Source: Paenibacillus piri (GTDB lineage Bacteria > Bacillota > Bacilli > Paenibacillales > NBRC-103111). Taken from it: a stretch of DNA of 64,000 bases. Shown one piece after another: positions 36,239-44,447 of this stretch; position 1 is the stretch's first letter, and each line of letters starts with the position of its first letter. Position numbers and translations under genes: made by a program. The stretch is from positions 66,473 through 130,472 of the forward strand of contig NZ_SMRT01000018.1 in the NCBI RefSeq assembly GCF_004354045.1, given 5' to 3'. A model generated the notes under the pieces. That model was not told the DNA's origin, searched no databases, and saw only the letters and a list, made by a program, of their open reading frames with translations.

Positions 36239-36911
36239 CCCCCCATACCGTTTTTATATACTTTGGATTATCAATGGCGTCATTCATTTTTTTGCGCAGA
36301 TGCCGGATATGCACGGTGATGGTGTTGTTGCTCTTGCTGAAATATTCGTCGCCCCATATCTCATGAAATAACTGCTCGGAGCTAACCACATTCCCCTTGT
36401 TTTCACAGAGGATGCGCAGGATTGAAAATTCAGTAGGTGTAAGGGATAGAGGTTTTTCGTTCAAAAAACACTCGTGCGTATTAATATCAATGACAAGGCC
36501 AGAGTGGACAATAACATTTTCACTTTGCACCACAGCTCCGCTGTATTTCTTGTAGCGGCGTAGTTGCGCCTTGACCCGCGCAATTAACTCCAGCGGGCGA
36601 AAGGGTTTCGTTATATAATCGTCCGCGCCGATTGTTAGCCCTGTAATTTTATCTACCTCCGTATCTTTCGCGGTCAGCATGATAATTGGATAGGTGTGCT
36701 TGTCCCGTATCTTTTGGCAAATAGTGAGACCGCTCGAACCGGGAAGCATTATATCCAGTATGGCAAGGTCAAGCTCGGTCTTATCGATACATTCCAACGC
36801 TTCTTTGGCAGTATAGTATTTGAAAACCGTATAATTCTCGTTTTTCAAGTATAGCTCAACCAAATCGGCAATTTCGCGTTCATCGTCCACAATGAGAACT
36901 TTAGCGCACAT
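36216..36911 (-). CDS. vanR: VanR response regulator (OmpR/PhoB family)
   Basis: 231 residues. The receiver domain has phosphorylation site Asp53 (LDLAILDIMLPGSSG) with Lys104-type loop (DYITKPFRPLELIAR). The C-terminal winged helix carries SLTPTEFSILRILCENKGNV and SNNTITVHIRHLRKKM. ATG 36911 is chosen with AAAGGAG nine bases before; an ATG three codons earlier abuts it. It is first gene of the regulatory pair and is expected to activate both its own and the vanW promoter. Confidence 0.93.
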   Translation of the reverse strand: MCAKVLIVDDEREIADLVELYLKNENYTVFKYYTAKEALECIDKTELDLAILDIMLPGSSGLTICQKIRDKHTYPIIMLTAKDTEVDKITGLTIGADDYITKPFRPLELIARVKAQLRRYKKYSGAVVQSENVIVHSGLVIDINTHECFLNEKPLSLTPTEFSILRILCENKGNVVSSEQLFHEIWGDEYFSKSNNTITVHIRHLRKKMNDAIDNPKYIKTVWGVGYKVEK

Positions 36912-36980
36912 GATTTTCATCTCCTTTCAGACAGAACCCAACATCCTACTATTTTACTAAATTCGGTAACTATATTTATG

Positions 36981-36998
36981 ATTTCTCGCATGAGAAAT
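36981..36998. promoter_or_regulatory. Palindrome upstream of vanR
   Basis: ATTTCTCGCATGAGAAAT, a perfect 7+4+7 inverted repeat about 70 bp before the vanR start. It resembles the TCGTA-x-GAAA-TT VanR consensus and is a candidate autoregulatory site. Confidence 0.6.
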
Positions 36999-37017
36999 TA
37001 TTAAGATTTTCATAAGG

Positions 37018-37127
37018 ACCAGTTCTTGTCATTGTGTTTTGACAAGAACTTGATATCATAAAATATAAAGCCGCATAATCAGCGGCTTCTAATGTTACTA
37101 TGTTCTTGTCACACGACAACAGTCGCC
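37018..37127. repeat. Repeat family B, full copy
   Basis: Left hairpin GTTCTTGTCATTG-TGTT-TTGACAAGAACTTGAT (loop-back), then a second hairpin AAAGCCGC-ATAATCA-GCGGCTT, then ATGTTCTTGTCACACGACA. It is located between vanR and the next DHFR-fold gene. Confidence 0.75.
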
Positions 37128-37235
37128 AGTGATTGCATTCCGGAATCAAACCTACCCAGAATGTTCAGGTCAATTCCAAAGGGTTTGATGCTATGTTTTG
37201 ATGAGGAGGAGATGAATTTCACTCTAGCGTCGCGG

Positions 37236-37809
37236 TCAGACGGTCACGCGGTAGTGAAGCTGAACAATGCCGCTGCGGAAGCGGCGCTCACCGAGCAGCT
37301 CGAGCCGCATGAGGAGGTTGTCCGGCAATGCTCGCTTACCTCCACCCAAGACGATCGGATTAAGAAGCAGATGACACTCGTCGATCAGTCCCGCGCTCAT
37401 CGCCTGCCCAGCAAGCTCGGGGCCGGTAATCGAAATATCGGCTCCTGAGGACTCCTTCAGCCTCCGGATCGCATCAGGATCGAATTCGCGCTCGATCCTA
37501 GTTCTGGCGCTTGAAACCGCCTGAAGCGTCCGGGAATACACGATCTTCTCAGCCGCTCGCCAAATCTGTGCGAATTCCCGCACTACCTCCGGTTGATCGC
37601 CGCTGGTGCTCGTCGTCTCCCAGTACACCATCGACTCGTACATTCGACTCGTACATTCGACGCCCGTAGAGATAGGTGCCAATCGTCCGCTGGAAGTCAG
37701 TCCAGAACGCATACGTCTCTTCATCGGAGATCCCCCAATCGATATTGCCGTGCTCGTTCTCTATGTACCCGTCCAATGATATGTTAGCAGCGTAGATCAG
37801 TTTAGCCAT
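37236..37809 (-). pseudogene. RibD/DHFR-fold reductase broken by a 13-bp tandem duplication
   Basis: From ATG 37809 the frame reads KLIYAANISLDGYIENEHGN to LYGRRMYES. Then GACTCGTACATTC is repeated twice in tandem (37633-37645 and 37646-37658), shifting the frame. In the other frame the protein resumes exactly: MVYWETTSTSGDQPEVVREF, then NPIVLGGGKRALPDNL to the end. Removing one copy of the duplication restores a 186-residue protein. Confidence 0.9.
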
Positions 37810-37953
37810 TTCAATAACACCCTCCAATTTTCAGTTTCCAACGAGACCAAGGTCTGCTTGTTCTGCCATTTCAGATGGTGACGAACTCGTTTATTGAGCA
37901 AATTTATACAAAGAAACATCCTTTTTTATAATAACACATATTGGAAGAATTTT

Positions 37954-37976
37954 GCCCGTTGACTTAACCAACGGGC
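37954..37976. repeat. Short inverted repeat, family A-like wording
   Basis: GCCCGTT-GACTTAACC-AACGGGC, a stem with the GCCCGTT of the family A left end. It may be a terminator or an eroded repeat. Confidence 0.4.
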
Positions 37977-38088
37977 GCCAGTCTATTACGCTAGTATGTT
38001 TAATATGGGCCGACAAATGTTTGCCGGCTACATCTTGTGCTCGTATTATTCGTCTGGCAGTGCCAAGCCGCGGTTATCAGCCAGGCAG

Positions 38089-38640
38089 TCAACGAGCGGG
38101 TGTGTAGCGGAGCAGCACGACGCCAGAGCCGAAAGGGATGGTCCCGGTCAGCTTCAGGTCCAGTCGATCACGAATTCCACCCAACAATTGAGGACCACGT
38201 CCGGCAACGATGGGCTGTACCAGGAAGTGATACTCATCCACCAATCCCAGTTGTGCCAGGTTGGAACCGAGGCCGGGACCGCCGTTAACGAGTAAGTTCT
38301 TCCCTTCTGCCATAAGCTGTGGCACCTCCTCAGAAACAGGCCCTTTCAATAAGAAAGAGTTCTGCCACGATACTTGATCCAGCGTCCGCGAGACCACGTA
38401 CTTGGGTTTCCGATCGAGCTTGCGTGCGAAGTCGACCAAGAATTGAGGTCCGGCGCCGCTGCTGGCTATGGCTGGCCAGGCACTTTCCATCAACTGATAG
38501 ATTTCGCGTCCAAAAAGCAGACCGTCGGACTGGTCCATCATGTCCACCGAATACTGGTGGAGCTCCTCATCTGCAATCACCTGCGTATGGTCACAGCAAC
38601 CGTCCAGCGTCACATTCATTTGCAGGATTAAACGTCCCAT
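38089..38640 (-). CDS. RibD C-terminal/DHFR-fold reductase
   Basis: 183 residues. The fold is LILQMNVTLDGCCDHTQVIA, LLFGREIYQLMESAWP, the nucleotide loop NLLVNGGPGLGSNLAQLGLV, then VAGRGPQLLGGIRDRL. ATG 38640 is preferred to a TTG two codons earlier by its AGAGG site. The stretch 38065-38260 is nearly identical to the remnant at 17717. A probable NADPH reductase of unknown substrate. Confidence 0.87.
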   Translation of the reverse strand: MGRLILQMNVTLDGCCDHTQVIADEELHQYSVDMMDQSDGLLFGREIYQLMESAWPAIASSGAGPQFLVDFARKLDRKPKYVVSRTLDQVSWQNSFLLKGPVSEEVPQLMAEGKNLLVNGGPGLGSNLAQLGLVDEYHFLVQPIVAGRGPQLLGGIRDRLDLKLTGTIPFGSGVVLLRYTPAR

Positions 38641-38926
38641 ATTCAACCTCTTACTGTCTATATTTTATCAAAGAATAGCAGGCCCGGTTTCTTATAGATT
38701 GCTAATGTGCTTACTTTGGACCTTCCCGTTATGTTAATGCTACGTTCACTATCCATCTCTGTTATGGTCAAATCTTTTTCAAAAATACTTAACTCCTCTC
38801 TGACTTGCTTAAATAATTGATTTTTCTTTTTGGCAGAAATTATTTTGAGAGGTAACGGGATGTTATATTTCTACAGCCTCCAAAGTTTAAATTCTAAAAG
38901 ACTATCATTATTTGACATTTTTTTGT

Positions 38927-39324
38927 TCAAGCTAGTTTTGCGGATGCCGCTAGTCGGTCAGCCTTTTTCTGCCCCAAAAGATTTGTTCCGATCACTCCAG
39001 CGATAATAAATACTGAACCGAGTAGATGGTACCAGGCTATATTCTCTTTCAGGACCCAGGCATAAAAAATCCAATCGGATACATGCTTGCCAGCAGCAAC
39101 AATTGATGCAGCGGCTTGCCTCGGTAGTTCAGCTTGAACAAACTACACGCTGCCATGATGGAGAGGATGACAAACGCTGCGGAAAATCGAAATGTCAAGG
39201 AATCGATTGGACTTGTGTAGTCAAGCGTCGTTTTGACGAACATGAACGAGATTCCGATGAAGACAGCGTTTAATACAGCTAGCAAATAGGCGAACTTCAT
39301 GCCAGTTGATTCGTTAATTTGCAT
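38927..39324 (-). pseudogene. EamA/DMT-family transporter with a large internal deletion
   Basis: From ATG 39324 (MQINESTGMKFAYLLAVLNA) two N-terminal segments (VFIGISFMFVKTTL, SLTFRFSAAFVILS) run to MYPIGFF. They then join, with a frame change, the protein end WVLKENIAWYHLLGSVFII, AGVIGTNLLGQKKADRL. About 200 central residues are gone. The ATG overlaps the stop of the upstream flavoprotein gene (ATGCAAATTAA), so the two were coupled. Confidence 0.85.
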
Positions 39325-40582
39325 AGCGAAGCACCTCTTCGGCGGCTTGTTTGGCGCTTGCGATGCCCGCATCTGCAAGTCGTCCCTCTGCTCCTACCCA
39401 ATCACCGGCGACATATAGACCCAGAACCTCCGGAACGACCGGACCTGGAGCCGGACCTGCCCCATTGTGGTGTATTGTATGTGAATCGTAGCCTACGAGA
39501 ACATTAGGAGAAAAACGCATGGCAACGACTTCCTTCTCCCAGCCAGGCTCCAGAAGGTCCATGAGATCGGTCAGCGCCTTCTCATCCGCCCTTGCATCTC
39601 TCAAATTATTGTTATCGTTATACCTCATTGCATGCAGTACAAGTGAGCCGTTGTCACTCAGTGTGACAGGTCCAGAATGCTTCGAGAAGTAGAGAGGTTC
39701 ATCTAACCCGAGCGCAAACACTCGCTCCGGGCAAGGGAATTGTTTCAAAGCCACATCCAGGCATGCGGCATAGAGAGGCCGCGATTCTTCTTTCCATCTG
39801 CCGACTGACATCCGCTCTGCACCTTGCACGAATCGGCATACTTCATGCGGTCCCGTTGCCGCGATGACGGCTGATACCTTGATTTCAGAATCATCCGACA
39901 GCTTAACTCCTTTGAGGCGTCCGTTCTCGATCAGGATTTGCTCGACACCATTACCTACAACAATAGCAGCGCCGGCTTTGGCAGCCGCATCGCGCAAATC
40001 GTCTACAACTGTCTGCCAGCCCCCCTCTACATAACGTACGCCTTTACCAGCGAGCTGACCTTGCCGGAGCACGAATCCAGCGCTTAGTACTCCCATATCA
40101 TCGCAGTAGGACCATTGTCGGCACATCGCAAGGAAGAAGAGACGAACACGTTCTTGACGAATGTTTAGGTTTGCCCATTCTTCTAGACTGATCGATCGAA
40201 TCGATTCGGTTTCGATTTGATTCAATCCGCCCATCAGGCTGCTCCACTCCCTATTTTCTTCCGGGGTTAAATCGCTCGGCAACTCTAAAATTCTCCCCTG
40301 TAAAATCCCGATCATGCTGCCCTTGGACGCATAGCCTCCCTTTGGCAGGCAGCCGAGCTCAACTAGAATGCGAAGCGCTGCCCCTCCTTCATACATAGCA
40401 TGAGGACCGAGGTTAAATAGCGCACCATTCATCTTTGTCGTTTGGGCAAGACCTCCCAGCCTGCTTTCTTTTTCAAAAACGATTACGGATTTCCCTGCCC
40501 TTGCCAAATAAACGGCTGCCGTCAGCCCGGTAAGTCCCCCGCCGATCACGGCGGCATCATAAATGTTCTTTTCTAATGTCAT
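39314..40582 (-). CDS. FAD-dependent amine oxidase/phytoene desaturase-like oxidoreductase
   Basis: 422-residue flavoprotein. The N-terminal dinucleotide motif is DAAVIGGGLTGLTAAVYLAR followed by VIVFEKESRLGG, as in protoporphyrinogen oxidase and carotenoid desaturases. The C-terminal FAD motif is LGLYVAGDWVGAEGRLADAG. It is an HpnE/CrtI-like member of unknown substrate. ATG 40582 has GGAGAGG nine bases upstream. It is directly downstream of a TetR gene and behind a matching operator. Confidence 0.85.
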   Translation of the reverse strand: MTLEKNIYDAAVIGGGLTGLTAAVYLARAGKSVIVFEKESRLGGLAQTTKMNGALFNLGPHAMYEGGAALRILVELGCLPKGGYASKGSMIGILQGRILELPSDLTPEENREWSSLMGGLNQIETESIRSISLEEWANLNIRQERVRLFFLAMCRQWSYCDDMGVLSAGFVLRQGQLAGKGVRYVEGGWQTVVDDLRDAAAKAGAAIVVGNGVEQILIENGRLKGVKLSDDSEIKVSAVIAATGPHEVCRFVQGAERMSVGRWKEESRPLYAACLDVALKQFPCPERVFALGLDEPLYFSKHSGPVTLSDNGSLVLHAMRYNDNNNLRDARADEKALTDLMDLLEPGWEKEVVAMRFSPNVLVGYDSHTIHHNGAGPAPGPVVPEVLGLYVAGDWVGAEGRLADAGIASAKQAAEEVLRYAN

Positions 40583-40612
40583 CCTAATCATCCTCTCCAT
40601 ATAATAATGACA

Positions 40613-40632
40613 GTCAGTAAGTACTTACTGAC
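40613..40632. promoter_or_regulatory. TetR operator candidate, perfect 20-bp palindrome
   Basis: GTCAGTAAGTACTTACTGAC lies in the 70-bp gap between the TetR gene stop and the flavoprotein start. It shares GTCAGT..ACTGAC with the site at 41264. Confidence 0.8.
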
Positions 40633-40651
40633 ATATAGGTAAAAATATTTG

Positions 40652-41233
40652 CTAGGTGCTAAAAGCCCTAGCAAATATTTTTACGCTCTCTTGCATGAAA
40701 GGTTCCAACTCGATATTCGGATAGTTCTTGCCGGCTTCCAAATCATTGACGAATGCACCATATTGCGACATCATGAACGTAAACGCTTGAATCCTTGGAT
40801 TTGTGCAGATCATTTTCCTTTTCTCAGCCATAGCGATAAAGTAGTTCGTCAGAAATTCTAGAAGTTGCAGCGGGTGCTGCTGCATCCGTTCTTTAAAACC
40901 GGGCAATTGAGCCTTGGTGCTGATCTGAATCAACTTCCGGTTGCGGTTCATGATTTCATGGTATGTCCTGCAGACAGTAAGCAGGTCAATCTCCAACTCC
41001 CAAACCAGCTTCTCCTCGAAAAATTTCCGCATCTCTTCGGCATAGTGAAACCGGTCAATGGCGGATTCAAGGAGTTTCTGTTTGCTGCCGAAATGGCGAA
41101 ATAGCGTCTTTTCGCTTAGACCGGCGGCCGTGGCGATCTCCTGTGTAGTGACGCCATTGTAGCCCTTCTCCGAGATCAAATTGATTGCAGCGAGTAACAG
41201 CCTGTCGCTAACCCCCAACTTACTGTCATCCAT
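40652..41233 (-). CDS. TetR-family transcriptional repressor
   Basis: 193 residues. The N-terminal helix-turn-helix is NGVTTQEIATAAGLSEKTLF, then RHFGSKQKLLESA; the rest is an all-helical ligand domain. ATG 41233 is chosen for the GAGAGGATT site. It presumably represses itself and the flavoprotein gene through two GTCAGT..ACTGAC palindromes. Confidence 0.88.
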   Translation of the reverse strand: MDDSKLGVSDRLLLAAINLISEKGYNGVTTQEIATAAGLSEKTLFRHFGSKQKLLESAIDRFHYAEEMRKFFEEKLVWELEIDLLTVCRTYHEIMNRNRKLIQISTKAQLPGFKERMQQHPLQLLEFLTNYFIAMAEKRKMICTNPRIQAFTFMMSQYGAFVNDLEAGKNYPNIELEPFMQESVKIFARAFST

Positions 41234-41263
41234 TTTCAAAATCCTCTCATCAAGCATGTGACT

Positions 41264-41279
41264 GTCAGTGGTTACTGAC
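41264..41279. promoter_or_regulatory. TetR operator candidate (autoregulatory)
   Basis: GTCAGTGGTTACTGAC, 6-bp arms around GGTT, about 30 bp upstream of the TetR start codon. Same arms as the 40613 site. Confidence 0.75.
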
Positions 41280-41345
41280 CTTAGAATATACCACTTCCAT
41301 CCAGCAGTCAAGATAAGCTTTGTAGGCAGTAAATCATTCCGTTAT

Positions 41346-41425
41346 CCTGCCCGTTACTTCATTAAAAATCAGAAAGCTGTGGCTATCTGCTCATTACACA
41401 ATCGTACCCGTTTAGCTTAATGAAT
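41346..41425. repeat. Hairpin repeat family A
   Basis: Left end TCCTGCCCGTTACTTCATTA, stem AGAAAGCTGTGGCTATCTGC (imperfect), right end CAATCGTACCCGTTTAGC with TTAATGAA. Five bases from the VOC gene stop. Confidence 0.75.
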
Positions 41426-41430
41426 GCCAA

Positions 41431-41845
41431 TTAAACTTGACCATGATGGATGATGTTGCATGCCGAAAAAATATTCCCATCAGGGTCACTAAAACCAAAG
41501 CCCCTCAAACCTTCGCCTATATTATAGTTAAGTTTTCCAACATTGACGTCTTGACCCGATAAGAACTTATGAAACCGAACTAAGTCAAGTACATAAAAAT
41601 CAATCACACTGTGTCTGATGTTTGTGTTTGTGTTGAGAAATCCTAATTTGTTGCTGACATCTTTCGTTTGACACAAAAACAGCGTTGGAACGCCACTTGT
41701 TGCTTCCTTGTAAATGCAACATCGCATCTGTCTTTGTTTCATGTACGACTCTTGTGCCAAGATTCCTGCAGTACCATTCAATCGATTTCTTAAGATCTGA
41801 AACAGGAATTTCTATAGTAGCAATTCGAGGAACAATTCTCCACAT
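41431..41845 (-). pseudogene. VOC/glyoxalase-fold protein, frameshifted
   Basis: From ATG 41845: RIATIEIPVSDLKKSIEWYC then HETKTDAMLHLQG. The frame then diverges; one base away it continues GVPTLFLCQTKDVSNKLGFL, HSVIDFYVLDLVRFHKFLSG, GFGFSDPDGNIFSACNI. It is a glyoxalase/bleomycin-resistance fold of about 130 residues with one small indel near 41710. Confidence 0.85.
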
Positions 41846-41931
41846 GACATCATCATGAAACCAGTCATATTTCGGTAATTTTTTTATTCAGTTGTACCTC
41901 TATGCATAATACATCCGCAATAATGATTCAA

Positions 41932-42019
41932 CTATTCTGCCCTTTCTGAACAAAGGCAGCCGATCGTCGTGATCGGCTGCCTTCGTGTCTTCATTGCGCT
42001 ATCGTATCCCTTTAAGCTG
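41932..42019. repeat. Hairpin repeat family A, abutting a stop codon
   Basis: Left end ACTATTCTGCCCTTTCTGAA, strong stem AAGGCAGCCGATC-GTC-GTGATCGGCTGCCTT, right end GCGCTATCGTATCCCTTTAA GCTGAA. The next three bases (TTA) are the stop of the acetyltransferase gene. Confidence 0.8.
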
Positions 42020-42021
42020 AA

Positions 42022-42450
42022 TTAGAGATATTTTTTAAACCCTTTACTAACCAATCCGTCATATCCTTCTCGTTCGAAGAACTGATGAGCTCTTTCACGG
42101 GTTGAATTGCTTAGAAGCATAATCCGATGACAATTTATAGACCTACAATACTCTTCAACATATTGTAAAAGTTGTTGTCCAATACTCTTACTTCGATGAT
42201 TCTCATGAACAATAATATTCTCGACAACTCCATACGGTCTTGTCCCATGCAACGCTTGGATACAAATATTTAGCGTCACTGTCCCCAATATTGCACTGCC
42301 ATCATCAAAAACAAATAGAAAGTTATTAGGGTCACTTCTGATTCTATCAATTTGTTCTTCGAGAACATTCATTTTCTTACTATTTGGTACTAACATACGA
42401 TAGAGCTCCCACAGTTGGTTTTTATCAGATCGTTCAGCTTCACGAATCAT
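42022..42450 (-). CDS. GNAT-family N-acetyltransferase
   Basis: 142 residues. Motif A, the acetyl-CoA pyrophosphate loop, is NHRSKSIGQQLLQYVEEYCR, preceded by YGVVENIIVHE and followed by the family C-terminal RAHQFFEREGYD. Soluble, with an unknown acceptor. The ATG follows AGGAGT. A single-gene unit with a family A hairpin on its stop codon. Confidence 0.9.
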   Translation of the reverse strand: MIREAERSDKNQLWELYRMLVPNSKKMNVLEEQIDRIRSDPNNFLFVFDDGSAILGTVTLNICIQALHGTRPYGVVENIIVHENHRSKSIGQQLLQYVEEYCRSINCHRIMLLSNSTRERAHQFFEREGYDGLVSKGFKKYL

Positions 42451-42485
42451 ATCAATATCAACTCCTATACAGCCTCTTGTAATTA

Positions 42486-43181
42486 TTACAACCCCAAAAT
42501 TGTGACAAGATCTAAAAGATTTCTAATATTATATTTGAGTTTAATGTCATTAGAAACCTCTATATTTTGGCGGTTATAAAAGCAGAAGTCGATTTCTGAA
42601 TTCATTGCACCATGATAGTCATCTTGTAATGAATCCCCAATAAATAGGACTTCATTGTTACTTAAACTAAAGTCACTTAAAGCAATATTAAATATTTCTT
42701 TATTAGGTTTCCTTATGCCTACTTCATCCGATATAACAATGGACTTAAAAATATCATGTATTTTCCCAGCCTTAAGCCTCTTTCTTTGAGATTCACTTAC
42801 TCCATTTGTAATAATACCTAATTGAAATTTAGCCATTAAAATAGGCAGTATCTCTTCTGCTCCATCTTCAAAAATGCAAGTATTACAAAAATAATTCCAG
42901 TAAGTGTCTGATAACTTACTATGAAGTGCCTCCTCCAGATCAAGAGTGTCTCTAAATGAAAATCTCAATACATCACCTATTGTTTTTACTTCACCGCCAT
43001 TTACAAAATCCATCCAATGACGGAAATTATGTTCCGAAAAAGATCTCCAAAACAAATTCCATTGGATTACGTCATCAATAAAGAGGTTGTGGTCATTACA
43101 GGTTTTCCTCATTGATTCAGTTTCAGACAAACTATAATTTAATAACGTATTGTCCAAATCAAAAATAACTGCTTTATACAT
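42486..43181 (-). CDS. HAD-family hydrolase, YjjG/nucleotidase-like
   Basis: 231 residues. Motif I FDLDNTLLNYS (Asp nucleophile), motif II GIITNGVSESQRKRLK, motif III lysine in VGIRKPNKEIFNIALSD, motif IV FIGDSLQDDYHGAMNSEI. The helical cap and TNGV sequence are like YjjG, a 5'-nucleotidase for pyrimidine analogues. GAGGAT precedes the ATG. Confidence 0.88.
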   Translation of the reverse strand: MYKAVIFDLDNTLLNYSLSETESMRKTCNDHNLFIDDVIQWNLFWRSFSEHNFRHWMDFVNGGEVKTIGDVLRFSFRDTLDLEEALHSKLSDTYWNYFCNTCIFEDGAEEILPILMAKFQLGIITNGVSESQRKRLKAGKIHDIFKSIVISDEVGIRKPNKEIFNIALSDFSLSNNEVLFIGDSLQDDYHGAMNSEIDFCFYNRQNIEVSNDIKLKYNIRNLLDLVTILGL

Positions 43182-43291
43182 TTTTTTATCCTCGATTATT
43201 GTAGTTTGTAGAGTGTTCTTAGTGAAAATCAGTTAGTTTTGTTAATGAATTCTTCAGACAATTCCATATTTCCTTTTTTAGAGTAATTTTT

Positions 43292-43370
43292 TACGCAATT
43301 CTGCCCTTTTGCTTAATGAAGCAGCTCGATCGATCCCGCGGCGGACTCATGATCTTACTTTAACGGGTTC
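43292..43370. repeat. Hairpin repeat family A, eroded
   Basis: CTGCCCTTTTGCTTAATGAA left end and GCAGCTCGATCG...CCGCGGCGG core; no clear right end. The rest of 43182-43595 holds one more stem (next entry) and no gene. Confidence 0.5.
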
Positions 43371-43464
43371 CGTTTTGGAGGAGAAAATGTGAATTTACCT
43401 TCCAATTTACATACGATTTTGCTCGGCAAATAACACTGAATTGTTTCTGTAATTAACAAAGCTA

Positions 43465-43493
43465 AATGACGTGCCGATTAGCACGCCATTTAG
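43465..43493. terminator. Stem-loop, possible terminator
   Basis: AAATGACGTGC-CGATTA-GCACGCCATTT, a good stem but without a clear run of T on either side. About 110 bp from the kinase gene stop. Confidence 0.4.
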
Positions 43494-43595
43494 CTTGCAT
43501 TCAAAGTTTCTTGATATTGAACTAAGCCCCCGCAGTGGATGGGACTATTCGTATCCAGGTGCACCGGTGTATTGGGCTGTCCGTGAGCGACCGAG

Positions 43596-44105
43596 TTACT
43601 GTCGTTGGCGTTTATTTGCTTCGCTTTGACGGACGATCTCGTCAACAACGTGCGCGATCGGTGCGGTGGCATCGATTATAATTCCGTTTTTCGGAATGTC
43701 TTCTTTCGTTTGGTGCAATCGCGCAATGAGTTCCCGTTCCGTTTTCTTTCCGCCCCACTCATTTTCCGGTCGCTCGTCAAGCCGCCGGTTCAATGTGTCA
43801 AGGTCGACCTCGAGGACAAACACGCCGTCAAATAGATCTATGAATTTCGAAAAGTTCCTAGAACCACCGCAGAAAAATGTTACCGCCTCATCCTGGTTGG
43901 CGACCAAAGCTTTTACTTTATCTACATGCCATATGTGGTGCTCGTGCGTGACGCCATCCGTCCGTGTACCAGTTTCTGGATCGCCTTGATAAGCCAATTC
44001 ACGGTCACCATTAATGGCATGGTAGCCGCGCCGCTGCAATTCTTTGCAGACCGAAGTTTTGCCGGTGCCGGAAACGCCTTCAATCAGATAATTCCTAATG
44101 CCCAT
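43596..44105 (-). CDS. P-loop NTPase/small-molecule kinase
   Basis: 169 residues. The Walker A loop is IEGVSGTGKTSVCKELQRRG; later VFVLEVDLDTLNRRLDERPE is a kinase lid, and the C-terminus is PKNGIIIDATAPIAHVVDEI. It is like adenylate-kinase-fold nucleotide or shikimate-type kinases; the substrate is unknown. ATG 44105 follows ATGGAGGG. Confidence 0.8.
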   Translation of the reverse strand: MGIRNYLIEGVSGTGKTSVCKELQRRGYHAINGDRELAYQGDPETGTRTDGVTHEHHIWHVDKVKALVANQDEAVTFFCGGSRNFSKFIDLFDGVFVLEVDLDTLNRRLDERPENEWGGKKTERELIARLHQTKEDIPKNGIIIDATAPIAHVVDEIVRQSEANKRQRQ

Positions 44106-44161
44106 GGTTAGACCCTCCATTTAACTGGATAAGCACAATATATTGGATGTCTATCTGTCGC

Positions 44162-44290
44162 TAAACTGCCCGTTAGTTTAATCTCTAACCCGACAACAAC
44201 TTATTCTCCACCCATCATGGTTTTCCTTTTTTTAACCTTCTTTCCCGTTCGTTAAACAGGCTGCCGACTGGCAAAGCTCGTTGGCAATCG
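44162..44290. repeat. Hairpin repeat family A fragments
   Basis: Left end AACTGCCCGTTAGTTTAATC at 44164-44183 and a second fragment CCGTTCGTTAAACAGGCTGCCGA at 44245-44267 (quoted in part), separated by unrelated bases. The right end has been replaced by a family B copy. Confidence 0.5.
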
Positions 44291-44291
44291 G

Positions 44292-44396
44292 ACAATGTTC
44301 TTGTCATTGACAAATGACAAGAACTTGATCCGATAATAAATAAAGCCTGCAATTCAAGCAGGCCTCATTCGGCTAATGTTCTTGTCATCCGATACT
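44292..44396. repeat. Repeat family B, full copy
   Basis: ATGTTCTTGTCATTG...CAAATGACAAGAACTTGAT, then hairpin AAAGCCTGC-AATTCAA-GCAGGCCT, then TAATGTTCTTGTCATCCGAT. The inner stem differs in sequence from the copies at 37018 and 52430 but pairs equally well. Confidence 0.75.
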
Positions 44397-44447
44397 TGGC
44401 TGTGACAAGTCAGGTTAAGAGATCCTGAGCTCTTTTCGTTTATAAAA

